Source of the DNA: Oscarella lobularis | Lineage: Eukaryota; Porifera; Homoscleromorpha; Homosclerophorida; Oscarellidae | Assembly (NCBI RefSeq): GCF_947507565.1 | Contig: NC_089189.1 | Location: forward strand, 1,178,001 to 1,242,000 | Direction of reading: 5' to 3' | DNA: 64,000 nucleotides | The notes under the pieces: model-generated | Told to the model about the DNA's origin: nothing | The model's input: the letters and a program-made list of their open reading frames with translations, nothing else | Databases searched by the model: none | Made by a program: the position numbers and the translations under genes | Part shown: positions 47,641 through 58,470 of the stretch, one piece after another | Position numbering within the stretch: position 1 is the stretch's first letter | How the letters are laid out: every line of letters begins with the position of its first letter

Positions 47641-48377
47641 GAAACGTTTAGCCTAATAAGAGGCAATGAAACTGCTTACCAGGTGGAATCCCAGGGACTC
47701 GTACACCCCCCCCACCCCCCCACCCCCTACAAGATGAGCAGTGCTGAAGCGTGGGATATTCTGGAATGCCACGTTGCTATGGTTTCACGGCGCAGACACT
47801 CGGCTGACTACACTAGCTGCTGCCCAAAGGCACTAGGAACCTATTGCAGACGTGTACATTCAGCTGAACAGAAGCGTTCGAAACGCTCAGAGAGTCGACA
47901 GTCAATCTATACCACTGCATGGATAAGATTGCGCGCTTCATGATGAATGTGAGCGTGCAAGGATTGCCACTGGCGGGGAGGCGAGGTATAGACGACTTCC
48001 TAGGACTTATTTTAGCTGTGCACTACGGCGCTCCTAAAAGCGACGTGTGCCACGTTTCGAGTAGCGTTAGCACAGCTGACACCCACTAAAAATAACACAA
48101 CGATTCTCTTCTGGCAAACCGTCGTGTACTATTATTACCTCATCCAATTAATCGGAAGGATTTATTTGAAATGAATGTATGCCATCCCTTCTTGCCATAA
48201 GTCCTCCACTCATTCGTGAAACAACGATTATGTGTGTCTCCCGTCCGTATGTGCTTTCCATAGCTGTGTACGGTTTGCTGCACTTGCATTTAATTAAATA
48301 TCGATCCGACTGCTCTTACCTCGCAGAGGACTTCGGGTTTCGTGCAAAAATTTCAGGTCCTATCGAATAAGGGATTT
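47641..48377. other. Intergenic region with a C-rich tract
   Basis: No gene recognised. At 47704-47727 there are three C-runs of 8, 7 and 5 separated by single A bases, which puts G-runs on the minus strand. The rest is unremarkable. Confidence 0.45.
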
Positions 48378-48607
48378 GATTGTCCTACGGTGGTACACGG
48401 CGCTGGATTCAACCAACACGCTTTCGCGTGCCATTAGGCGTTTTGACGCCTTTCCATCGCTTTCGACTTTTGTCAGTCTCTTGGTTTCCTAGAAAAGACA
48501 AAGGCGAGGAAATAAAAGTTAAATGCAGGCGCGTGCAACGTAGGATTGCCTTGCGGCGACAAGATGCAAACTGCCACACATCATAGCATTGCGTGAGGTC
48601 CAGCCAG
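48378..48607. repeat. Duplicated block, left copy (partner at 63561-63781)
   Basis: Non-coding block of about 200 bp, clearly similar and in the same orientation as 63561-63781. Shared stretches include ctttcgacttttgtcagtct, cttggtt(t/a)cctagaaaa, gcgcgtgcaacgta and ttgcgtgaggt. The two copies bracket the kelch-death-kinase array. Could be an interspersed repeat or the edges of a segmental duplication. Confidence 0.7.
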
Positions 48608-48611
48608 AGAC

Positions 48612-48857
48612 AAGTTTACCGCCTGGACAGAATCTGCTGAATTCGAGCTCTCTTGCGCTGGAAAAAGACGCTGTGTAAAGGAAAAGAGCTCCAAGGGTCC
48701 CCTTCTATACGGGCAGTTCGATGCTTTGGTTGTCGAGGTCGACGAGAGACTGGAACGGCATCGGGCGAGAAGCGATGTAGTAGGCGGTCGCTGCGGCGAC
48801 CGTTCCGAGGCCGATGAGCGTCGATTGGGACGACAGAAACGAAAGCCAGTCCGACAT
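48612..48857 (-). pseudogene. Orphan 5' exon(s) resembling long-chain acyl-CoA synthetase N-terminus
   Basis: Exon 48711-48857 starts at MSDWLSFLSSQ and encodes a hydrophobic anchor (TLIGLGTVAAATAYYIA) followed by SRPMPF and LDLDNQSIELP. This resembles the N-terminus of ACSL1/5/6-type proteins (membrane anchor, TRPxP, DLxxQSV). A GTATAG donor follows, and a possible second short exon lies at 48612-48652. No AMP-binding domain was found further left, where the sequence enters a duplicated non-coding block, so this is probably a broken partial copy. A gene with a very long intron is possible. Confidence 0.45.
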
Positions 48858-49184
48858 GGGTGGAATCGCGTTACTTCCCGGACAAGGAGAGCCACGTGCA
48901 CAGGTTAACATAATGTGGAAATTTCACAGACACAAAAACCACACTAATCATCAGTTCCTCTATCTGTTTAGGGTTTGGACAACAAAGAAATCAAAGAAAA
49001 AATCTAAAGGGAACACAGAGAGAAAAATTCAACCAGAAACTTAGCAGAAAAACGACAAAGGTAAAAATGGGGTATAGGGAAACAGAAAAACGCCAAAAGA
49101 TACACAGAAATCGAGACAAATGGGTACAGGAAGAAAAATTGTTACTGAATGTATGATACGCCTTACACAAATGAATGCTGACAG
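48858..49184. other. A-rich spacer 3' of kelch-kinase gene A
   Basis: Plus strand rich in A (runs of agaaaaa type). No gene seen. It contains the 3' flank of gene A. Confidence 0.45.
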
Positions 49185-52100
49185 TTAGGAATTAAGACTC
49201 TTTTCGCCTTCTATTATCATTAGAAGGATGTCGCGGAACATGGGCCTCTCCTGCGGCTTGAGACGAACGCACCGCTTTAGTACGTCATTGAAAAACGGCG
49301 GGACATCCGTTGCTAGGCCTTCTGGAAGTTCGCCTCCACCCATGACGTGCAGGCGAATAAGATCGTTTCTCATATCTAAACTCATTTGTCTAAAAGCAAG
49401 TAAAGGAATTATTTAATTAAACCTTTATATGGGCTTTGTTTTTCGCGGATTTCCCACAGCACTACGCCGTAGCTGTAGACGTCGGCTTTTCGAGCAAGAT
49501 CCAACTTCGAGCGGTCGTCTCCGTCGCCGTACGGACGATCGCGATATCGCTCAGGGGCGATGTGGGTGACCGTGCCTCCTGGCATATGCGAACTGTCTGG
49601 TCGCATCGTCGTAACGGAGCTGATCCCCGCCATTTTAGAAAGACCAAAATCGGCCACCTAATGAGAAAACTCAAAAACCCCTCTAGAAAATACCCTAATA
49701 ATGAACCTTGCAAATGAAAGGAAATATCAGATTAGGAAGAATGTTGACCAAGACGTTCTGCGCTTTCAAGTCTTGGTGAATGACGGAGGGATGATTGTAG
49801 TGGAGATGAAGCATTCCTTCGGCGATTTGCTTGGCGAATTTGACTCGCGACTGCCATTTTTCGACGGTTTCTTCGTGCTGCTTGGGCGACTTGAGAAGCG
49901 AATGCAAGCTACCTTCGCTTACGAAGTCCGTCACGAGAGCATAGTGTCGGGGAACGGCGCAGAGTCCAATGAGACACAAGACGTTGTCATGCGCTTTTAT
50001 TCGGAGGAGAATCGACGCTTCCTTTTTAAACATTTCGTATTCTCTGCCAACGAAAAATGACTATTTAATTAAAAAATATAAAGATGTATGCTCACTTTTC
50101 CGTTCTTCTCTTCCTGAAATCGTAGAACAATTTCACGGCAACGGTCCTCTTAATTCCTCTTTTCTTCAGCGTCGCTTTGTACACTTCGCCGTAGCCTCCT
50201 CCGCCGAGAAAATCCTTGTCTTCGTCGTAGACAAGCTCGTCTCGTTCAATTTGAAGGTCAGGTTCCAAAAGTGCTTCCTAATAAGACATTAAACCACAAC
50301 CCGAAGATTTAAACAATAAAATACTTTGGTCATGTTCTCGTAGATTTCTGGAAAGACTTCTCTAACGCCTGAACCGAGGTCGGCGGAGAATAGAGCGGCG
50401 CTCAACGCTTCTCGCGTCGCCTTGAGACCGTGTTTCCTGATCCAGGCTTGGAGGAAGCGAAGCGGCTGGTCTTCTCTCTCTTCTAATTCGATTTCTTTGA
50501 TTTCGAAGTCGGTGAAGAAGGGCACAATGAATCGAGCGACGACTCTCCATTGAAAGCGCATAATATACGAAATTTCGTCCATTTCGAGATGAGAGGGATT
50601 ATATCGGAGAGCTACATTTGCATAGACCAATAAAATCAAGTAAAGACGTATGAGAATAAAGAATTTACCAACGTCACGACTTGGTTCAAGTTTCAAAAAG
50701 CCGTATTTATCCGTCGTGACGAAATTGACTTCGGGAAGCTTCAGAGCACCCTGAAACACAAAATTAAACAATAAAAATACGATTTCCTAATACTAACCTC
50801 AACGTGATCACATATGTTTCTAGATGCGGAGCACTGAATGCGAAGAACCTGACGTCGATCGCCGGAAATGATCGTGACGTTGGCAGACATCGTTGGAAGA
50901 CGTTGTAGATGCTCTCGATGATTGTAGGCGAAGTAGAAGGTGTCGACCCACGCGTCAATGGGACTATCTCTGACCGCTAGCAACTGCTTCATGTCGATCA
51001 AGTATGATTTGCGACGACTTTCGTTGATCCAGCCTTCAATGTCGTCCGCTTCGACGACGTTTAAATGAGTGGGCGAGAGAACGAGATTTTTGACGCGTTG
51101 ATCGAAGAGTAGAGGTTGACCGCGGCCGTCGTTGCGATAGTCGAGATAACGATCCCGATGTTCGGGTCGCGTTGAGATGAGGCAGAGATCGAATTGCCAA
51201 CCGTCGGGAATTTTGATTTTTTCGAAAGAGAGAGCATGGAATGAGAATGCCTGTTCACCCAACCCGTAGAAATGAGTGAAGAAACTGCAACTCACATCCT
51301 CATTCGAAGAGGCGACGTCGACGGCGGAAGCGGCGGCGGCCGGAGCGGACGGAGAGACGATGACTTTGACGACAGACGATTGAAGAAGAGCGGCGATTTT
51401 TCGCTGTCCCGCTCTATCAATGACGATCTTCTCGTCGAATTTAATTGGGTGTTTGGTCGTCGCCAAATGATCGTGAGGTTGATAGAAGAAGACGACTTTA
51501 GAAGCGCTCGTTTTAGGCTTCATTGGATCGAGATTGAGACCGTGCTCGTGACACATTTCAATGTGTACGTCATCGTCGGATAAGCCGGAAGGAAGAGACA
51601 ATTGAATCAGATCGCTCACGAATTCGTCGTCAAGGAGACCCTGCGATTGTTTGGCGTCGAATGTGAAGAGGGTCAAGCTCATTGACGTCTTTGGAGTCGA
51701 CGAAAGTGCAGTGCGGGGGTGAATTCGAAGGATTGATCCCGTATTTGGGATTGAGATCTCCGCTCCTTTGTCCAATGAGACTGGAGTGGCGAATCTCTTC
51801 CATCGAGTGAAGATGAGAACGCTTTGAGGCGTTACGACGGCAATTACGTCTTCTACTCGTTGGGGAGACGGATGCAACAAGTCGCGTTCCTTTTGAGACA
51901 GACCTTCGCAATTCTATACAAATGAAAATAATTACGTGACGTTTAAATATTGATTTCTACCATTGTTGGAGAGTTGGAACGAAACGGTGCATTCTTATCA
52001 TTCTTATCAAATTTGGACGTTTCTTGTTCAATTGGTTCGCTCAAATTGTGTCGAAGGAATTTTTCAGTCATACTTTTTAAATCTAATCACGCAATAAAAT

Positions 52101-53334
52101 TAGGATGGATAATGATATTAATCTTTACCGTATTTCAAAACGTCTAATAGCGCCTCTGGTGTGTTCTCGCCAAATTCATAGGGTGATCCTCCATATCGCA
52201 GAATAAACAGAAGACCTCTTCGAACAATAGAGCAGACTGATTGGCGCCCTGTTGGAATGGGCTCATCTGATATTGACACCTGTCAAATGAACAACGTCAT
52301 CGTAGAATGTCATATGAAAATATTTCAATTACCTTTTTGCACTTTTGAAAGTCAATTAGAATCATTTGGGCCAGAGACAGAGGAAACCCGTCTTTCCCAT
52401 ATCCCCACAAGACAAAAGCAACTGGCCCCCCTAATGTGGGAATATCAACGACAACCGTCGAATGGAGGAATCGAGGAATGAGATGATCATCCAATTTCAT
52501 TTCAATCCACTCCTACGCAAATAAATCACATTAGTTAATTAATTAATAACAACCCTATCTCATAACCAGTGAACTGAACATGAACAGAAAAGCATCTGGA
52601 AACACTCCCCCAAGAGGACCACAACCGCCAATGAGAATAGCTCGATTAATACCAATGGTAGTGAAGGAATGTCCGGATCGAGGATGTGGTTTTTTTCCTG
52701 TGCATTGAGCTGGAATCCAATTCCCTTCAAACAAATGTCTACATTGAATTCAAAATAATTTTACACGTCACTCACTCTTTCGGATGCAAAACAACCAAAC
52801 TTCATTGTTCCACCCCATGCCAGGATGTTTTGAAGAAGTAATGAATTGAGATCCATCTGGTATTGGTGAAACAATCTTTGTTCCGAATCCGCCCATGATG
52901 ACGAGATGTTCGTCTCCTTTCTTTCCTAACACGCACATTCCTTGGCTCTCTCTCCCGCTGGGCGTTGATTGGTCATTGGAATGGATTCGTTGCCATTCCA
53001 ACGTCAATCCATCCAATTTGTGAACATCGTTCGAAAAGACTGGACGGCGATCAGACGAGAAGTAGTCACCACCAAATTGATAAATGTCCCGATTTTGGAC
53101 GACACCGATTCGTGCGCCCCCACATGTATGAGGAAGGTCGGATGGGCTGTTGGATGTTGCTCGTCGTTCATTCCATTGACTTGTCAACAGATTGAAGCAC
53201 TCGATCAAATCGGGAGAACACAAGTACTTCTCTCCCGTCGATTCTCTCACCGCTTCTCCTCCCCACAGAAGCATTTCATCATTGAGCACGGCAGCGACGT
53301 GTCCATATCGAGATGACGGACACGCGGATGACAT
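49185..53334 (-). CDS. Kelch-death domain-kinase protein, copy A
   Basis: Twelve exons sum to 1,205 residues: 52772-53334, 52567-52738, 52333-52512, 52129-52279, 51961-52082, 50798-51913, 50669-50750, 50325-50611, 50096-50277, 49707-50043, 49423-49657, 49185-49375. Residues 1-355: kelch-type beta-propeller repeats (RYGHVAAV, LLWGG, IYQFGG, NDVHKLD, HPRSGHSF, ILIGG). Residues 396-768 (one exon): no family recognised; starts HPSPQRVEDVIAVVTPQSVL. Residues 796-891: death domain (WRVVARFIVPFFTDFEIKEI ... LRFLQAWIRKHG). Residues about 905-1200: kinase with glycine loop LGGGGYGEV, AVK lysine (about 940), HQD at 1041-1043 in place of HRD, DFG (1067-1069), HIAPERY and RPMFRD. Active-site Lys, Asp and DFG are all present, so it is likely catalytic but non-RD. 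No signal peptide or TM segment, so cytosolic. Death domain plus TKL-type kinase recalls RIPK1/IRAK, suggesting immune or death signalling; the kelch part may sense a ligand (inference). Confidence 0.85.
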
Positions 53335-53924
53335 TTTCGAAGAGGAGAAACGGTTCGAGAGAACGGAATCGAGTGCTTCAACGACGAGACATCAAAACGA
53401 GTCTAACAGAAAGAAAAATGACAATTGATGAAACGCAAATCGTTGACTGGACCTTTGCAGGACGACTCAATCGCTCCAGCGACGACAAAACCGACTCAAA
53501 AAGGAGAACTACGAAACCGAAATCACGTGACTTAGACGTACCGATCAATGAGAAACGCTGACACGAAAGTATTGCAAAAGTAAAAATATTCATGAGAAAC
53601 GAAGAAATAAAAACGAAATAAAGAATCAAACTGCACGTGAGAGGACGGGAGAGTTCACGCAAACGCAACGCAAATCGTTGACTGGACCTTTGCAGGACGA
53701 CTCAATCGCGCCAGCGACGACAAAACCGACTCAAAAAGGAGAACTAAGACGAACAGGAAATCACGTGACTTAGACTATAAAACAGATCAATTAATATTGT
53801 CACAGGATAAAACGCTAACACGAAAGTATTGCAAATATTCACGAGAAAACGTAGAAACAAAAAAAGAATCAAACTGCACGTGAGAGTACGGGGATGTGAC
53901 TGAATTTTAAATTTTGAGATTACT
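53335..53924 (-). promoter_or_regulatory. Upstream region of gene A with duplicated E-box unit
   Basis: Two tandem copies of a unit of about 105 bp (53433-53537 and 53668-53775), each starting acgcaaatcgttgactgg and ending in TCACGTGA-cttagac. The perfect E-box palindromes are at 53523-53530 and 53761-53768. The proximal one is 189 bp upstream of the start codon, as in copy B. The region also holds the 3' flank of gene B (left-facing array). Confidence 0.55.
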
Positions 53925-56900
53925 TCAATTGGCTTTGTATTCTGCTTCGGTTATTAGCGCCACCACGATGTCGCGGAACGTCGGTCGATTCCGCGGATCG
54001 AATTGCAAAGATTTCTTCATGAGATCGTCGAAAAACGACGGAACACCCGTTGCTCGGCCTTCGGGAAATTTCTCTCCACTTTTCACGAGAAAGCGAATCA
54101 TATCCTTATCCTTACCTAAGCGAAAAAATAGCCAACGTCTCAAAATGTCATAAAGAATGAATTTGACCTTGATAGGGATGACGCCTTTCACGTATTTCCC
54201 ACAGCAAAACACCGTAACTATAAACGTCGGATTTTTTCACCAAATCCATCTTTCGACCCCCGTCGTCTTCGTCGCCGTACGGATGCTCGGAATAGCGCTC
54301 CGGAGCGATGTGAGTGACAGTGCCAACCGGATTCGAACCGTCTCGTCGCACCGACGTAACGGAACTGACGCCAGACATTTTTGAAAGACCGAAATCGGAA
54401 ACCTAGAAATAGTTTCATAAACAGGCACGTCGAAATCGAATAATCTACCTTGCAAATAAATTGGACGCTATTGCTGTGTCGAATGCACTCGACTAAGACG
54501 TTCTGCGCTTTCAAATCGTAGTGAATCACCGGCGGTTGAATGGAGTGGAGATGAAGCATTCCGTCGGCGATTTGCTTCGCGAATTGGAGTCGCGTTTCCC
54601 ACTTCTCGACTGCCGCTTTGTGCTCGGGCGACTTGAGAAGAGAAGATAAATCTCCGCCGCTCACAAACTCGGTTACGAGAGCGTAGAAGGTCGGAATAGC
54701 GCAAAGCCCGATTAGACGAAGAATGGAAGGATGCGGATCGATTTGAAGGAGAATTGCAGCCTCCTTCTTGAACATCTCGTATTCCCTGCAACGAAAACAA
54801 CAGCTAATAAGAAAGGAAGAGTCCATATGTAATAAGTAGGCTGACTTTTCCGTCTTTCTTCTCCTACTAAAATCCTTAAAGACTTTAATGGCGACTGTCT
54901 TCTCTGGCTTCCCGGCTTTCTTCAGCGTCGCTTTGAATACCTCGCCGCACGCTCCGCCGCCGAGAAAATCCTTGTCTTCGTCGTAATCGAGCTCACTTTG
55001 TTGAACCTGAACAGTCGAATCTAAAACCACTTCCTAGGAAACGTCGCATATAACATCATCATGAAAACAAATAAAGTGTATATGTCTATGTACCTTGGTA
55101 ATCTTTTCATAAATTTCAGGAAAGACTTCTTTAGCACCGGAAGCGAGGCCGACAGATATGAGGGCGGAGACGAGCGATTCTCGCGTTGCGCTGAGGTCGT
55201 ATTTGTCGATCCACGCCTCGAGGAAGCGAAGCGCCTGATCTTCTCTATCGTGTAATTGGATTTTTGCAATTTCGGAATCGGTTAAGTAGGGAAAGATGAC
55301 GCGAGCGACGTCAATCCATTGAGAGCGCATGACAAACGTCAGATCTTCCATTTCGAGATGAGATGGATTGTATTGGAGAGCTAAATTAAGTATAATCAAG
55401 TAAAATACATGAGAATAAAGAATTTACCCATCTCACGACTTGGTTTCAAATGGCCGCACTTATCGGTCGTGACCGTTTCAAATTCGGGAAGCTTCATAGA
55501 ACCCTAAAAACAAAAATTAAACAATAAAAACACAATGTCCTAACACTAACCTCTACGTGATCACATATGTTGGAAGATTCGGAGCATTGAATGCGAAGAC
55601 ATTGACGTCGATCGCCGGATTCGATCGTGACATAAGCGTTCATCGTTGGAAGTCGTTGTAGAAGCTCTCGATGATTGTAGGCGAAGTAGAAGGTGTCGAC
55701 CCACGCGTCAATGGGGCTATCTCTGACCGCTAGCAACTGCTGCATGTTGATGAAATATTTTTTGCGACGACTCTCGTTGATCGAGCCTTCGATGTCGTCC
55801 GCGTCGACGACGTTTGATTGGGTGCGCGAGAGAAGAAGATTTTTGACGCGTCGATCGAAGAGAAGAGGTTGGCCGCGGCCGTCGTTGCGATAGGCGAGAT
55901 AGCGATCCCGATGTTCGGGTCGCGTTGAGATGATGCAGAGATCGAATTGCCAACCGTCGGGAATTTTGATTTTTTCGAAAGAGAGAGCATGGAATGAGAA
56001 TGCCTGTTGACCCAACCCGTAGAAATGAGTGAAGAAACTGCAACTCACATCCTCATTCGAAGAGGCGACGGCGACGGCGGAAGCTGCGGCGGCCGGAGCA
56101 GAAGGAGAGACGATGACTTTGACGACAGACGATTGAAGAAGGGCGGCGATTTTTCGCTGTCCCGCTCTATCAATCACGATCTTCTCGTCGAATTTAATTG
56201 GGTGTTTGGTCGTCGCCAAATGATCGTGAGGTTGATAGAAGAAGACGACTTTAGAAGCGCTCGTTTTAGGCTTCATTGGATCGAGATTGAGACCGTGCTC
56301 GTGACACATTTCAATGTGTACGTCATCGTCGGATAAGCCGGAAGGAAGAGACAATTGAATCAGATCGCTCACGAATTCGTCGTCAAGGAGACCCTGCGAT
56401 TGTTTGGCGTCGAATGTGAAGAGGGTCAAGCTCATTGACGTCTTTGGAGTCGGCGAAAGTGCGGTGCGGGGCTGAATTCGAAGGATTGATCCCGTATTTG
56501 GAATGGAGATCTCCGCTCCTTTGTCCAATGAGACTGGGGTGGCGAATCTCTTCCATCGAGTGAAGATGAGAACGCTTTGAGGCGTTACGACGGCAATGAC
56601 GTCTTCTACTCGTTGGGGAGACGGATGCAACAATTCGCGTTCTTTTTGAGACAGACCTTCGCAATTCTACACAAATGAAAATAATTCTATTACCTTTAAA
56701 TATTGATTTCTACCATTGTCGGAGAGTTGGAACGAAACGGCGCATTTTTATCATTCTTATCAAATTTCGAAGTTTCTTGTTCAATTGGTTCGCTCAAATC
56801 ATGTCGAAGAAGTTTCTCAGTCATACTTTTTAAATCTAATCACGCAATGAAATCAGGCTGGATAATGAAATTAATCATTACCGTATTTCAAAATATCTAA

Positions 56901-58082
56901 TAGAGCCTCTGGTCTGTCCTCGCCAAATTCATAGGGTGATCCTCCAATTCGCAGAATAAAGAGAAGACCTCTTCTAACAATAGAGCAGACTGATTGATGC
57001 GCTGTTGGAATGGGCTCATCTGATATTGACACCTGTCAAATGAACGTAGAATTTCGTTTGAAAATATTTCAATTACCTTTTTGCACTTTTGAAAGTCAAT
57101 TAGAATCATTTGGGCCACAGACAGAGGAAACCAGTCTTTCCCATACCCCCACAAGAGAAAAGCAACTGGACCTCCTAATGTGGGAATATCAACAACAACC
57201 GTCGAATGGGAGAATCGAGGAATGAGATGATCATCCAATTTCATTTCAATCCACTCCTACGCAAATAAATCACATTAATTAATTAATTAATTAATAACAA
57301 ACCTATCTCATTACCAGTGAACTGAACATGAACAGAAAAGCATCTGGAAACACTCCCCCAAGAGGACCACAACCGCCAATGAGAATAGCTCGATCAATAT
57401 CAATTGTAGTGAAGGAATGTGCGGTTCGAGGATGTGGTTTTTTTCCTGTGCATTGAGCTGGAATCCAATTCCCTTCAAACAAATGTCTACATTGAATTCA
57501 AAATAATTTTACACGTCACTCACTCTTTCGGATGCAAAACAACCAAACTTCATTGTTCCACCCCCTGTCAGGATTATTTGGAAGAGGAACGAATTGAGAT
57601 CCATCTGGTATTGGTGAAACAATCGTTGTTCCTATTCCGCCCATCATGACGAGATGTTCGTCTCCTTTCTTCCCTAACACGCACATTCCATGTGCCGCTC
57701 TCTCGCTGGGCGTTGATTGGTCATTGGAATGGATTCGTTGCCATTCCAACGTCGATCCATCCAATTTGTGAACATTGTTGAGACAGACATTACGGCGATC
57801 AGACGACAAGTAGTCACCACCAAATTGATAAATGTCCCGATTTTGGACGACACCGATTCGTGCGTAGAGACATGGCTGAGGAAGGTCGGATGGGCTGTTG
57901 GATGTTGCTCGTCGTTCATTCCATTGACTTGTCAACAGATTGAAGCACTCGATCAAATCGGGAGAACAATAGTACTCTTCTCCCGTCGATTCTCTCACCG
58001 CTAGTCCTCCCCACACAAGCATTTCATCATTGAGCACGGCGGCGACGTGTCCAAAACGAGACGACGGACACGCGGATGACAT
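53925..58082 (-). CDS. Kelch-death domain-kinase protein, copy B
   Basis: Twelve exons, again 1,205 residues: 57520-58082, 57315-57486, 57077-57256, 56882-57032, 56714-56835, 55551-56666, 55428-55503, 55094-55380, 54846-55033, 54449-54785, 54168-54402, 53925-54115. Kelch and middle regions are nearly identical to copy A. The death domain (WIDVARVIFPYLTDSEIAKI) and kinase are much more diverged: glycine loop LGGGACGEV, AIK lysine, catalytic loop HYD (54515-54523), SDFGLSKM, HIAPERY, and a different last exon (KDKDMIRFLVKSGEKFPEG ... RPTFRDI). Exon 7 is 6 nt shorter and exon 9 is 6 nt longer than in A. DFG and catalytic Asp are intact. Role as for copy A; the changed death domain and kinase suggest a different partner or signal output behind the same kelch front end (inference). 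Confidence 0.85.
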
Positions 58083-58470
58083 TTTCGAAGAGGAGAAACG
58101 GTTCGAGAGAACGGAATCGAGTGCTTCAACGACGAGACATCAAAACGAGTCTAAAAGAAAGAAAAATGACAATTGATGAAACACAAATCGTTGACTGGAC
58201 CTTTGCAAGACGACTCAATCGCTCCAGGGACGACAAAACCGACTCAAAAAGGAGAACTACGAAACCGAAATCACGTGACTTAGACTATACAAACAGATCA
58301 ATGAGAAACGCTGACACGAAAGTATTGCAAAAGTTAAAATATTCATGGGAAACGTAGAAATAAAATATTCATGAGAAACGAAGAAATAAAAACGAAATAA
58401 AGAATCAAACTGCACGTGAGAGGACGGGAGAGTTCGGGGATGCGGCTGAATATCAAATTTTGGATTTACT
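58083..58470 (-). promoter_or_regulatory. Upstream region of gene B with conserved E-box
   Basis: One copy of the same unit as upstream of gene A (about 58184-58285), with TCACGTGA at 58271-58278, exactly 189 bp upstream of the gene B start codon. Followed by AT-rich sequence with repeated attcatg(a/g)gaaacg words (58341-58380) and the 3' flank of gene C. Confidence 0.55.

Noticed and set aside
47533-47943. 136-codon plus-strand open frame
   Set aside because: It crosses the right arm of the foldback element and the C-rich tract; no coding features.
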